From DASYSL01 sp036003365 (lineage in GTDB: Bacteria; Eisenbacteria; RBG-16-71-46; DASYSL01): a DNA stretch of 60,695 nt. A model generated the notes under the pieces. It was not told the origin of the DNA. It did no database searches and worked only from the letters and a program-made list of their open reading frames with translations. The position numbers were made by a program, and so were the translations under genes. The stretch's first letter is position 1. Each line of letters begins with the position of its first letter. The stretch lies in assembly GCA_036003365.1 (NCBI GenBank), contig DASYSL010000004.1, positions 1 to 60,695 of the forward strand. Direction: 5' to 3'. Below, piece by piece: positions 8,648-16,149 of this stretch.

Positions 8648-9856
8648 GTGCGCCCGCGGGTTCTCTTCCTCACGACTCGGTTTCCCTTCCCTCCCGACCG
8701 CGGCGACCGCCTGCACGCGTTTCACTTGCTTCGCGTGCTCGCCGAGCGCTTCGACGTGACCCTGGCGGCCTTCGATGAGGGAGAGAGCGGGTCCGCGGGG
8801 GCGAGCGTGTTCGAGGGCTTGGGCGTGCGCGTGCGCACGGTTCCCCTGTCGCGCTTCGCTCGTCTGGCCCGTCTGGGTGGCGCCCTGGTCACCGGCGAGC
8901 CTTTGCAGATCGCGTATTACCGAGATGAAGCCATGCGCCGGCTGGTCACGTCATCCTTGCCGGCCGGGCAGTCGTACGACGCCGTGGTCTGCCATCTCGT
9001 GCGCACGGCTCCCTATGCGGCCGCGGCTCCCACGCGTGTCCGCCTCTTGTCGCTCTGCGATTCCATGGCTCTGGGTCTCGAACGCCGCATGCGCCACGCG
9101 CCCTGGCTCGAGCGGCCCTCGATCGGGCTCGAGCACGCACGGATGCGGCGCTTCGAGAGCTCGGTGCTCGACGACTTCGACGAAGGCTGGCTGGTCTCGG
9201 GAGTCGACCTCGCGGAATTCCCCGGCGACACGCGCAAGATCCGCGTGATTCCCAACGGCGTCGACGCGCGCCTGCTCGAAGGCGACATCCCGGAAGATCC
9301 GCCGTCCGTGATCGGGTTCCACGGTCACTTCCGCGTGCCGCACAACGTCGATGCGGCCGGATTCCTGGTGCGAGAGGTCCTGCCGCGGCTGCGGGCGCGG
9401 GGCATCGAGACAAAGGTGCGCTTCATCGGCGCCGATCCGGCTCCGGCGGTGCGCGCCCTGGCGTCGGTGCCGGGAGTCGAGGTGCGCGGCTACGTCGAGG
9501 ATCTGCGCAGCGTCCTGCAGGAGTACCGCGTGCTCTGCGCGCCGCTGCGATTCTCGGCGGGGATCCAGAACAAGCTGATCGAGGCCCTCGCGGCAGGGGT
9601 CCCGGTCGTCTCGGCGACGAGCGCGATCGAAGCTCTCGGGGGCGCGCCCTCGAGCATCGCCCAAGGCGCGGACGACCCCGAAGCATACGCCGCGGCCATC
9701 GCGCAGCAGTGGGCACGCGGCGAGGAACGCATGCACGCGCTCGTCGCCGCGCGAGAGTGGGTGCGCTTGCAATTCCGCTGGGAGAACTTCGCCGACCGGG
9801 TCTCGGCGTGGATCGCCGGCACCGGGGGAGCGACCGGCCCTGTAAGGCAATCCTGA
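8648..9856 (+). CDS. GT4-type glycosyltransferase, TIGR03087-like (EpsH/PEP-CTERM-associated group)
   Basis: A 402-residue GT-B enzyme. The N-terminus (RVLFLTTRFPFPPDRGDRLHAFHLLRVL) closely follows the sugar transferase subgroup often found beside EpsH/exosortase loci. The C-terminal nucleotide-sugar domain shows GFHGHFRVPHNVDA, then RGYVEDLRSVLQEYRVLCAPLRFSAGIQNKLIEALAAGVPVV, the conserved donor-binding E-x7-E region. GTG start four bases after the previous stop. It is the last gene of the run; transcription likely ends in the AT-richer spacer that follows. No exosortase or PEP-CTERM protein is visible here. Confidence 0.85.
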   Translation: MRPRVLFLTTRFPFPPDRGDRLHAFHLLRVLAERFDVTLAAFDEGESGSAGASVFEGLGVRVRTVPLSRFARLARLGGALVTGEPLQIAYYRDEAMRRLVTSSLPAGQSYDAVVCHLVRTAPYAAAAPTRVRLLSLCDSMALGLERRMRHAPWLERPSIGLEHARMRRFESSVLDDFDEGWLVSGVDLAEFPGDTRKIRVIPNGVDARLLEGDIPEDPPSVIGFHGHFRVPHNVDAAGFLVREVLPRLRARGIETKVRFIGADPAPAVRALASVPGVEVRGYVEDLRSVLQEYRVLCAPLRFSAGIQNKLIEALAAGVPVVSATSAIEALGGAPSSIAQGADDPEAYAAAIAQQWARGEERMHALVAAREWVRLQFRWENFADRVSAWIAGTGGATGPVRQS

Positions 9857-10075
9857 ACACGAATGCCTCGCGGATCCGGCACGAAGACCACGAGAACTGG
9901 CTTTTCAGCATGGTATTTGCGTGGTATTCTCTTAGCCAGTGATCGGGGTCAAGGACGAGTCCGAAAAAGCCCTGAAAACCCCGCCGAGCCCGTTCGGCAC
10001 CGAGGAGAAAACATCCTTCCAAGGCTACCCACTCTTCCCCCTAAAGAAATCACAGCGAAGGCCGATAAGGGTGAT

Positions 10076-10100
10076 GTCAAACGGCCAAAAAGCCTTTGAC
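10076..10100 (+). promoter_or_regulatory. Interrupted inverted repeat overlapping a -35 box
   Basis: GTCAAA (10076-10081) and TTTGAC (10095-10100) are perfect reverse complements, and inside them GGC (10083-10085) pairs with GCC (10092-10094) around CAAAAA. The right arm is part of the -35 hexamer, so this is a reasonable operator for a repressor, or a small hairpin. No regulator gene is adjacent. Confidence 0.4.
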
Positions 10101-10124
10101 ACCGTCACTTGGCACGCATAACGT
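10096..10124 (+). promoter_or_regulatory. Sigma-70-type promoter for the SDR gene
   Basis: TTGACA at 10096-10101 matches the -35 consensus exactly. A 17-base spacer leads to TAACGT at 10119-10124 (four of six -10 positions). Transcription would start near 10131, about 100 bases before the ATG at 10233, in an otherwise gene-free region. Confidence 0.55.
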
Positions 10125-10135
10125 GGCAGCCTCAG

Positions 10136-10153
10136 GTGGGTTGTGCAACCCAC
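10136..10153 (+). other. Perfect stem-loop in the 5' leader of the SDR gene
   Basis: GTGGGTT (10136-10142) and AACCCAC (10147-10153) form a perfect seven-pair stem around GTGC. It would sit at the very 5' end of the transcript from the promoter at 10096-10124, where such hairpins often protect mRNA. No T-run follows, so it is unlikely to be a terminator. Confidence 0.45.
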
Positions 10154-10232
10154 TTTCCTGAGCTACCCATCCGTGTCTGGTCCCCTCGCCCCCGCCGCGC
10201 GGAAGACTGATGGACGAAGACCGAGGGAGGCT

Positions 10233-11252
10233 ATGAAAGTTCTGGTCACCGGAGGTGCCGGGTTCATCGGCTCGCATCTCGTCGAAGCTCTCGTGAACCG
10301 AGGCGACGAAGTGTGGGCGCTCGATGACCTCTCCACGGGTAGCGTCGAGAACCTCGAAAATCTGCAAGACGAGCCGCGTTTCCACTTCGTCGAAGGCTCG
10401 GTGATGGACGCCGCACTGGTCCAGAAGCTCTCGGACCGCGTCGATTTCGTCTACCACCTCGCTGCCGCCGTCGGCGTGAAGTTCGTGCTCGAGAATCCGC
10501 TCCGCTCGCTCCTGACCAACATCCGAGGCTCCGAGAACGTGCTCGAGTCCGCGCATCGCGCGGGCAACAAGCCGGTCGTTCTCTTCTCCTCCTCCGAGGT
10601 CTACGGCAAGGGGACGCAGGTTCCGTTCACCGAGGATCAGGATCGTCTCCTCGGCCCCACGCAGGTGCTGCGCTGGTCGTACGCCACCAGCAAGTCGGTC
10701 GACGAGTACCTCGCCATGGGCTACCACCAGGAGCGTCAGCTCCCCGTGGTCGTGGTGCGCTGCTTCAACACCACGGGCCCGCGCCAGAGCGGCTCGTACG
10801 GCATGGTCCTGCCGCGCTTCATCCAGCAGGCCATGAGCGGCGAGTCGCTGCTTGTTTATGGCGACGGCTCGCAGACGCGCTGCTTCTCGTACGTCGGCGA
10901 CGTGGTTCGCGGCACTCTGATGCTGGCCGACGAGCCGCGCGCCTTCGGTGGCGTCTACAACATCGGCACCGAAGAGGAAGTCTCGGTGCTCACGCTCGCC
11001 CAGCGGGTGAAGGAAGTCTCGGGCTCCTCGTCGCCCATCGAGTTCGTGCCCTTCGAGAAGATCTACGGCGAGCGCTTCGAGGACATGCAGCGCCGGGTGC
11101 CGTCGCTCAAGAAGATCCGAGACCTGGTGGGCTATACGCCCCAGTGCACCTTGGACGAGCTCCTACGCACGACCATCGCCTTCTATCGCGGCAAGGACCG
11201 CACGCCGTACCGCGCCACCTCCGCGATCCCGACTCTGGCGGGCGGCGCCTAG
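10233..11252 (+). CDS. NAD-dependent epimerase/dehydratase (extended SDR, nucleotide-sugar)
   Basis: A 339-residue extended short-chain dehydrogenase. The N-terminus MKVLVTGGAGFIGSHLVEAL is the Rossmann GxxGxxG. SSSEVYG at about residue 115 and SYATSK near residue 150 give the Ser/Tyr/Lys catalytic set, and RCFNTTGPRQ is the usual substrate-side motif. The best-resembling groups are UDP-glucuronate decarboxylases and GalE-like epimerases; I cannot choose between them. I used the ATG at 10233, preceded by GAGGGAGG, rather than an upstream in-frame GTG that lies inside the leader hairpin. It is a single-gene unit between a promoter and a strong terminator, and presumably supplies a nucleotide sugar to the upstream cluster. 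Confidence 0.85.
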   Translation: MKVLVTGGAGFIGSHLVEALVNRGDEVWALDDLSTGSVENLENLQDEPRFHFVEGSVMDAALVQKLSDRVDFVYHLAAAVGVKFVLENPLRSLLTNIRGSENVLESAHRAGNKPVVLFSSSEVYGKGTQVPFTEDQDRLLGPTQVLRWSYATSKSVDEYLAMGYHQERQLPVVVVRCFNTTGPRQSGSYGMVLPRFIQQAMSGESLLVYGDGSQTRCFSYVGDVVRGTLMLADEPRAFGGVYNIGTEEEVSVLTLAQRVKEVSGSSSPIEFVPFEKIYGERFEDMQRRVPSLKKIRDLVGYTPQCTLDELLRTTIAFYRGKDRTPYRATSAIPTLAGGA

Positions 11253-11272
11253 CCGCTACCGCTTTTCGACAC

Positions 11273-11307
11273 CTCCCCGGATCGAACCTCGATCCGGGGA
11301 GTTTTTT
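11273..11307 (+). terminator. Perfect intrinsic terminator after the SDR gene
   Basis: CTCCCCGGATCGA (11273-11285) and TCGATCCGGGGAG (11289-11301) form a perfect 13-pair stem with a three-base loop, followed by six T at 11302-11307. It ends only 19 bases before the ATG of the next gene. Confidence 0.95.
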
Positions 11308-11326
11308 CTGCTACTCCTCGACCGTC

Positions 11327-12406
11327 ATGGTCCTCGCGAGCTTGCCCGAGCCTTCCCTCGCTCCGCCGCGCGCCCTGTGGCTCGCGCTGTCCGCCATCGC
11401 GGGCGCAGCCGCGCTCGTCCTCCTGCTCGTGCCGCCGGTGCGGCGCTTCGCCTGGTGGACCGGCTACCTCGATCATCCCGAGGCGCGCAAGCTGCACACG
11501 CATGCCACGCCGCTCCTGGGCGGGCTGTGCGTGGCGCTCGGCGCCGGCATCACGACCGTCGTCCTGGTGCGCCTGCTCGCAGTACCGGTGCCGGCGCCCG
11601 CGTGGTGGTGGGCGGCGGGTGCTTTGGCCGCGCTCCTCCTGGGCCTCATCGACGACCGCTTCGGCATGCACCCTTTGCCCAAGCTCTTTCTGCAGATCGC
11701 GGTGGCCGGAGTCTTCCTGTGCGGCGGCGTCTATCCGAGCGGCGGTCTCGGTCCGTGGGTGGGCATTCCGCTCAGCCTGTTCTGGATCGTGGCCATGATG
11801 AACGCCGTCAATTTCCTCGACAACATGGACGGCATCATCGGTGGCATCACGGCCATCCTGGCGATCGGGCTGGGCGTGCTCCACCTGTGGTGGGGGAACG
11901 GGCTCGAGGCCATTTTCGCCTTTGCCCTGGCGGGTGCGGCGCTCGGCTTCCTGCGCTTCAACTTCACGCCCGCGAGCGTGTTCCTGGGCGACGCGGGCTC
12001 GCTCTTCCTCGGGTATTCGCTGAGCGCGCTGTCGCTCCTCGCCGCACAGGCCGGTCCCGACATCGAAGGCTCCATGGCGGGGCTTCTCATCCTGGGCTAT
12101 CCGGTGTTCGATCTCTCGTTCGTGGTCGTCATGCGGCTGCGCGAGGGCCGGAAGATCTACCAGGGCGGCAAGGACCATACGACGCATCGCTTGAGCACGC
12201 TGATCGGCGGCCCGCGCCGCACCGCACTCGGCGTCTATCTGTGGGCCGCAGCGCTGACCGCGAGCGGGGTCGGCGTGGCGCGCTCGCAGGGCTTCTGGAA
12301 TACGCTGCCCTGGCTCCTTCTCTGGGCGCTCGCCCTGTGCTGGTTCGGCATCCGCCTGGCCCGCGTGCCGGTGCGCCACAGCGCCCCTCGCGACAAGGCC
12401 GCGTGA
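11327..12406 (+). CDS. WecA/MraY-family undecaprenyl-phosphate sugar-1-phosphate transferase
   Basis: A 359-residue protein with about ten membrane segments. Conserved cytoplasmic motifs are present in order: HTHATPLLGG, LIDDRFG (the metal-binding DD pair), NFLDNMDG, and FLGDAGSLFLGY, then KDHTTHRLS late in the chain. These define the polyprenyl-phosphate N-acetylhexosamine-1-phosphate transferases that start lipid-linked glycan assembly. It lies outside the mraY-murG context, so a WecA/TagO role in exopolysaccharide or O-antigen synthesis is more likely than peptidoglycan synthesis. The ATG at 11327 is just after a strong terminator, leaving almost no room for a promoter. Confidence 0.85.
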   Translation: MVLASLPEPSLAPPRALWLALSAIAGAAALVLLLVPPVRRFAWWTGYLDHPEARKLHTHATPLLGGLCVALGAGITTVVLVRLLAVPVPAPAWWWAAGALAALLLGLIDDRFGMHPLPKLFLQIAVAGVFLCGGVYPSGGLGPWVGIPLSLFWIVAMMNAVNFLDNMDGIIGGITAILAIGLGVLHLWWGNGLEAIFAFALAGAALGFLRFNFTPASVFLGDAGSLFLGYSLSALSLLAAQAGPDIEGSMAGLLILGYPVFDLSFVVVMRLREGRKIYQGGKDHTTHRLSTLIGGPRRTALGVYLWAAALTASGVGVARSQGFWNTLPWLLLWALALCWFGIRLARVPVRHSAPRDKAA

Positions 12407-12420
12407 GCCAAGGAGGCACC

Positions 12421-12660
12421 ATGCATCCCGATCTCTCGCCCCTCATCCTCGACTTGGCGAAGAAGCTCGTCGACGATCCCGACGCCGTGCGCGTCGAAGC
12501 TCGCGATGGCGACACCGTGCTCTACGAATTGAGCGTGGCGCCCGAGGACCAGGGGCGCATCATCGGCCGCGAGGGGCGCACCATCCGCTCGCTGCGCGCC
12601 GTCGTCCAGACGGCGGCGCGCAAGCACGGCTTTCGCGCCACGCTCGAAGTCCTGGAGTGA
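12421..12660 (+). CDS. khpA: KH-domain RNA-binding protein KhpA (YlqC family)
   Basis: A 79-residue protein that is essentially one KH domain, with the GxxG loop in GRIIGREGRTIRSLR. AAGGAGG at 12410-12416 is an ideal ribosome binding site for the ATG. The usual family length is 75-80 residues. KhpA binds many RNAs, often as a partner of KhpB/Jag, and affects cell elongation in some Gram-positives. It is normally found between rpsP and rimM; here rimM follows with a one-base overlap but rpsP is not upstream. Confidence 0.9.
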   Translation: MHPDLSPLILDLAKKLVDDPDAVRVEARDGDTVLYELSVAPEDQGRIIGREGRTIRSLRAVVQTAARKHGFRATLEVLE

Positions 12661-13202
12661 TGGACGCGCCAGGCCCGGTCCGCCTCGGGCGCGTGATCAA
12701 GCCGCACGGCTTGAAGGGCGAAGTGGTGGTGCGCGGCTCGGGGCTCGACGCGGCGGCGGTGGGTAAGCTCGGCATCGTGCGCCTGGTGCGCGAGAACGGC
12801 TCCGTGGTCGCCAAGGCCAAGATCGAGAGCGTCCGCGCCTTCCCGCCCGATCTCCTCGTCCGCTTCTCCAACGCGCACCACCCCGAGCAGGCCGGTGAGC
12901 TGCGCGGGCTGTGGATCGAAGCCGATCGCGCGTCGGTTCCGGAAGCCGGTCCCGATCAGATCTACTATTACGATCTTCTCGGGCTCGAGGTCGTCGAAGA
13001 AGACGGGCGCGTGCTCGGGCGCGTGCGCGAGATCCTGGCCACCGGCGCCAACGAGGTGCTGATCGTCGAGGGGGAGACGGGGGAGATCCTGATCCCGTAT
13101 CATCCGGGCACCATTCTCGGTTGGGACCCCGCCGCTCGCCAGATCCGTGTGCGGCTTCCCGAGGGGCTCCTCGACATCTATCGCAAGCCGACCGAACCGT
13201 AG
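12660..13202 (+). CDS. rimM: 16S rRNA processing protein RimM
   Basis: A 180-residue protein with an N-terminal RimM beta-barrel (VRLGRVIKPHGLKGEVVV) and a C-terminal PRC barrel (YYYDLLGLEVVEEDGRVLGRV, then IPYHPGTI). RimM helps mature the 30S head and contacts S19. I placed the start at the ATG 12660, whose first base is the last base of the khpA stop (TGATG); a GTG at 12657 would add only one residue. Followed by trmD as in most bacteria. Confidence 0.93.
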   Translation: MDAPGPVRLGRVIKPHGLKGEVVVRGSGLDAAAVGKLGIVRLVRENGSVVAKAKIESVRAFPPDLLVRFSNAHHPEQAGELRGLWIEADRASVPEAGPDQIYYYDLLGLEVVEEDGRVLGRVREILATGANEVLIVEGETGEILIPYHPGTILGWDPAARQIRVRLPEGLLDIYRKPTEP

Positions 13203-13222
13203 CCTTCCGGCCACGCCCAACC

Positions 13223-13993
13223 ATGCGCATCGATCTCCTCACCATCTTCCCCGAGTACTTCGCGCCCGCCCTCGATCTGGGCATGATCCGGATCGCGCGC
13301 GAGCGCGGCCTGCTCGAGGTGGTGACGACCAATCTGCGCGACCACACCGACGACACCCATCGCACCACGGACGACAAGCCGTTCGGCGGCGGGGCCGGGA
13401 TGGTCATGCTGGCCGAGCCCATTTTTCGGGCCATGGAGGCGCTGGCGCCGGGCAAGCTGACGGGTCAGGGAGAGGGAGCCGAGGCCCGGGTCATCGTGCT
13501 TTCTCCGCAGGGAAAACCCTTCTCCCAGGCCGACGCCCTGCGACTTTCTAAGGAAAGCCGCCTTGTGCTAGTCTGCGGCCGCTACAAAGGGGTGGACGAG
13601 AGGGTCAGCCTCCACCTCGCCGACGAAGAGCTCTCGATCGGGGATTTCGTGTTGAGCGGGGGCGAGCCCGCCGCTCTGTGCGTTCTGGACGCCCTCGCCC
13701 GGTTGCTTCCGGGTGTCCTGGGCGACTTCGATTCCGCCGAGAGCGATTCCTTCCATTCCGGTCTCCTCGACTGCGCCTACTACACCAGGCCTGCGGATTT
13801 CCGAGGACACAGGGTGCCCGACGTGCTGCTTTCCGGAGATCACGGCCGGATCGCGCGCCACCGGCGCGAGGAAGCGTTGCGCCGCACGTTCGAGCGGCGG
13901 CCCGACCTCCTGGCTCGGGCGGAACTGACGCGTGAAGACCGCAAGTTGCTCGCTCAATGGGAGCGGGAGCGCGCGGAGAAGAAAGAGGAGTGA
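13223..13993 (+). CDS. trmD: tRNA (guanine-N1-)-methyltransferase TrmD
   Basis: A 256-residue SPOUT methyltransferase that makes m1G37 in tRNA. The start MRIDLLTIFPEYF is typical. Trefoil-knot motifs are present: VLSPQGKPF, VCGRYKGVDERV and IGDFVLSGGEPAAL, with DDKPFGGGAGMV near residue 55. Length is normal for the family. The ATG at 13223 replaces a longer upstream frame that runs through rimM. It is followed by rplS after eight bases. Confidence 0.95.
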   Translation: MRIDLLTIFPEYFAPALDLGMIRIARERGLLEVVTTNLRDHTDDTHRTTDDKPFGGGAGMVMLAEPIFRAMEALAPGKLTGQGEGAEARVIVLSPQGKPFSQADALRLSKESRLVLVCGRYKGVDERVSLHLADEELSIGDFVLSGGEPAALCVLDALARLLPGVLGDFDSAESDSFHSGLLDCAYYTRPADFRGHRVPDVLLSGDHGRIARHRREEALRRTFERRPDLLARAELTREDRKLLAQWERERAEKKEE

Positions 13994-14001
13994 CGATTCC
14001 C

Positions 14002-14355
14002 ATGAAGCTCTTGGAGAAGTTCGACGCCCGGCACGCCCGCCCCGAAGTGCCCGAGTTCCGACCCGGTGACACGGTGCGCGTCCACGTGCGCGTGATCGAG
14101 GGAGACAAGGAGAGGGCGCAGGTCTTCCAGGGGATGGTGATCAGCCGCCGCGGCTCGGGGCCGCGGACCACGTTCACGGTCCGCAAGGTCACCGAAGGCA
14201 TCGGTGTCGAGCGCATCTTCCCGCTCTTCTCGCCCTCGATCGCCAAGATCGAGGTCTCGCGCAAGGGAAAGGTTCGCCGCGCCAAGCTGTTCTACCTGCG
14301 CGGCAAGAAGGGCAAGGCCGGTCGAGTGGCCGAGGCCAAGGAGTCGGGCGAGTAA
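14002..14355 (+). CDS. rplS: 50S ribosomal protein L19
   Basis: A 117-residue L19 with the conserved FRPGDTVRVHVRVIEGDKER and the characteristic SPSIAKIEVSRKGKVRRAKLFYLR near the C-terminus. I chose the ATG at 14002; a GTG at 13990 overlapping the trmD stop would leave the AGGAG site touching the start codon. The C-terminal tail is lysine- and glutamate-rich. L19 lies at the subunit interface. It closes the khpA-rimM-trmD-rplS block. Confidence 0.95.
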   Translation: MKLLEKFDARHARPEVPEFRPGDTVRVHVRVIEGDKERAQVFQGMVISRRGSGPRTTFTVRKVTEGIGVERIFPLFSPSIAKIEVSRKGKVRRAKLFYLRGKKGKAGRVAEAKESGE

Positions 14356-14416
14356 TCGTCCTCGAGCAACGGCCTCCGTCCCTCAGTAGTCCTCGTGAAC
14401 CACGGAACTCAACGTC

Positions 14417-15103
14417 ATGGGTGATTCGAGCCCATTGCCGGCTCAAGGCGCGGCGCCGCCCGGAAGTGAGCGACGTCTACTTCGCCTCTTTGGCCTCGAA
14501 TTGCTCCAGGGCCGCGGTGGCATCTTCATCTGCCCGGCCAAGCGTGCTCTACCTCAGAGTGCCGCGCGGTCCTTCCCGGTGCCCCTTCGCTTGCACCTTG
14601 GCTGCGGCAACAATCGGCTCGAGGGATTCGTGAACGTCGACATCGTGCCGAGTGCGGCGACGGACATCGTGACGAATGTCCGTGAACTGCCCATGCTCGC
14701 CGATGGGACGGTAGATGAGATCCGGCTATCAGCGGTGTATGAGCATCTCTATCGTCCGGAGCGCTTGGAGGCGATTCGCGAGTGGCATCGCGTGCTCCGG
14801 CCCGGCGGCATGCTCCATATCTCGTACGTTCCGGACTTCGACGTCATCGCGCGCGCCTTCCTCGACCACCGTCCGGGGATCTTGCACGAGACATTCAATT
14901 TCGAAGAGGTCTTCCTGTACTCGCACGGAGGCTACCTTCCGCATCACGCTCCCGAGCAGCTGCACAAGGATCTCTTCAACGATCGTTCCCTCCGCAGCGA
15001 GCTGGAAGCGGTCGGGTACGAGGTCGCAAGTCTGGAGAACGTGTGCTACCGAGACGAGCCGATACCCCTCAACCTGAATGTCGTGGCGCGAAAGCGCGCA
15101 TGA
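14417..15103 (+). CDS. Class I SAM-dependent methyltransferase (type 11-like)
   Basis: A 228-residue protein with a complete SAM motif I, LHLGCGNNRLEGFVNVDI, near residues 59-76, followed by LADGTVDEIRLSAVYEHL and the post-motif HRVLRPGGMLHISYVPDFD. These are the marks of the small stand-alone methyltransferases often found in glycan clusters. The first 55 residues (RRLLRLFGLELLQGRGGIFIC) form a conserved extra region also present in the next gene. It is inserted between rplS and rnhB, which are usually neighbours, and is less GC-biased than the housekeeping genes. Substrate unknown. Confidence 0.8.
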   Translation: MGDSSPLPAQGAAPPGSERRLLRLFGLELLQGRGGIFICPAKRALPQSAARSFPVPLRLHLGCGNNRLEGFVNVDIVPSAATDIVTNVRELPMLADGTVDEIRLSAVYEHLYRPERLEAIREWHRVLRPGGMLHISYVPDFDVIARAFLDHRPGILHETFNFEEVFLYSHGGYLPHHAPEQLHKDLFNDRSLRSELEAVGYEVASLENVCYRDEPIPLNLNVVARKRA

Positions 15104-15137
15104 TGTCCATGTATGGCATTGCGGAGTGTGCGGCCCG

Positions 15138-15815
15138 ATGAGCGGCGCGACCGTGCAATCGAATAGCTCTGTGAAGCGCCTCATTCGCAAGGTCCTGGGA
15201 TGGGCGGGCCTCGAAATTTACGGGGCCCGGGGCGGTGTGTACGTGTGTCGGGCACCCCGCGCAGGTAGGGCGGGGCGCACCAGGTCCCTCCCGGCTTCCT
15301 GCCGTCTGCACCTCCGGCTCAAGGAAGCCGAGCAGGGATTCGTCGAGATCACGGGTGACGGAATGGTCCCGAGCGAGTTCGAGTCCAGTCTGGTCCGATT
15401 GCCCTCCATTCCTGATGGCTCGGTGGAGGAAATCCGACTCTCCGGTGTGTACGAGTTCCTATTTCGCCAGGACCGCCGCTCGGTGATTCTCGAGTGGCGC
15501 CGCATTCTGGTTCATGGCGGTGCGCTCGTGATCCGCGGCCTTCCCGACTTCGAAGCGATTGCAACGCAGTACGTCCAGGCCGCGGAGGGCGGGGCAGGGG
15601 GCGGGTTGGATCTGGAACATGTGCTGAAGTACACGCATGGCGATGTCACGAAGGCGAGTTCTGACCAGCTACGCAAGGACGTCTTCACGGCTGAGTCGGT
15701 GACCGCGGAGTTGCGCGGGGCAGGTTACGAGATCGCGAGCATCGAACGCGTCCAGCATGAGCTTGGCGAATCTGCTCCATTGTGGTTGGACGTTCTGGCC
15801 CGGAGGCGAGACTAG
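15138..15815 (+). CDS. Degenerate paralogue of the preceding methyltransferase, SAM motif lost
   Basis: A 225-residue protein that lines up along its whole length with the gene before it: LGLEIYGARGGVYVC against the other's N-terminal region, IPDGSVEEIRLSGVYEFLFR, then EWRRILVHGGALVIRGLPDFE and GYEIASIERVQ. The glycine-rich SAM loop is gone: where the first copy has RLHLGCGNN, this one has RLHLRLKEA, and the following NVD acid is replaced by EITGD. The frame is intact, so it may be a pseudoenzyme, a regulatory partner of the first copy, or a gene at an early stage of decay. I used the ATG at 15138; a GTG at 15078 would overlap the first gene by 26 bases. Confidence 0.7.
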   Translation: MSGATVQSNSSVKRLIRKVLGWAGLEIYGARGGVYVCRAPRAGRAGRTRSLPASCRLHLRLKEAEQGFVEITGDGMVPSEFESSLVRLPSIPDGSVEEIRLSGVYEFLFRQDRRSVILEWRRILVHGGALVIRGLPDFEAIATQYVQAAEGGAGGGLDLEHVLKYTHGDVTKASSDQLRKDVFTAESVTAELRGAGYEIASIERVQHELGESAPLWLDVLARRRD

Positions 15816-15830
15816 AAGAACTATCTGACG

Positions 15831-16025
15831 ATGCTGGAATGGGGATCGCCATCCGCCGATGCGGTAGCGCTCCTCCGGTCTCCGGAGTTCCGGGCGCGTT
15901 ACGAGCAGGCGCAGGTGTTCGATTCCCCGAGGCGCAACCTGGAGTCAACGCCTGCGAACGGCGAGCGCCCGACCGAGGAAGACCCTACTTTCGTTCTGTA
16001 CCGGCGCAAGCAAAGCCATCCGTGA
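15831..16025 (+). CDS. Possible 64-residue ORF, perhaps a methyltransferase C-terminal remnant
   Basis: This short frame begins 15 bases after the degenerate methyltransferase. Its end (DPTFVLYRRKQ) resembles the C-terminal strand of the two upstream proteins (LNVVARKR and LDVLARRR), and it starts with LEWGSPSADAVALLRSPEFRARYEQAQ. It could be the stump of a third copy or a small unrelated protein. There is no clear ribosome binding site. The rest of the gap to rnhB (16026-16149) shows nothing I can name. Confidence 0.3.
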   Translation: MLEWGSPSADAVALLRSPEFRARYEQAQVFDSPRRNLESTPANGERPTEEDPTFVLYRRKQSHP

Positions 16026-16149
16026 AGGTTTCGGCCCATCCTTCGGATTGGCGAATTTCAAGAGCTGGCCGGGGCGAAGTGATCCGCCTGCTTCCGATTT
16101 TTTTGTTTTCCCTTGCCGGGTGCATGAGCCGGGGCGTACTTCGGAGGCC

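Larger units (their letters stand above)
9857..10232 (+). other. Gene-free 376-base spacer with regulatory elements
   Basis: This stretch is clearly richer in A and T than the genes on both sides. I see no protein I can support; short open frames here have no recognisable content. The right half holds a dyad, a promoter and a stem-loop that are listed separately. The left half (about 9860-10060) holds nothing I can name, although its base composition and long untranslated distance leave room for a small RNA. Confidence 0.6.

Noticed and set aside
8648..9856. Exosortase/PEP-CTERM system suggested by the TIGR03087-like glycosyltransferase
   Set aside because: No exosortase and no PEP-CTERM signal is present in the window; the transferase alone is not enough.
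9880..9945. Sigma-54 promoter suggested by TGGC and TTGC elements
   Set aside because: The GG-to-GC spacing does not fit the required -24/-12 geometry.
9940..10095. Riboswitch in the spacer before the SDR gene
   Set aside because: I could not match the sequence to the conserved cores of cobalamin, c-di-GMP or preQ1 classes.
15370..15390. GTTCGAGTCC resembling a tRNA T-loop
   Set aside because: It lies inside the methyltransferase-paralogue reading frame and no cloverleaf can be built around it.
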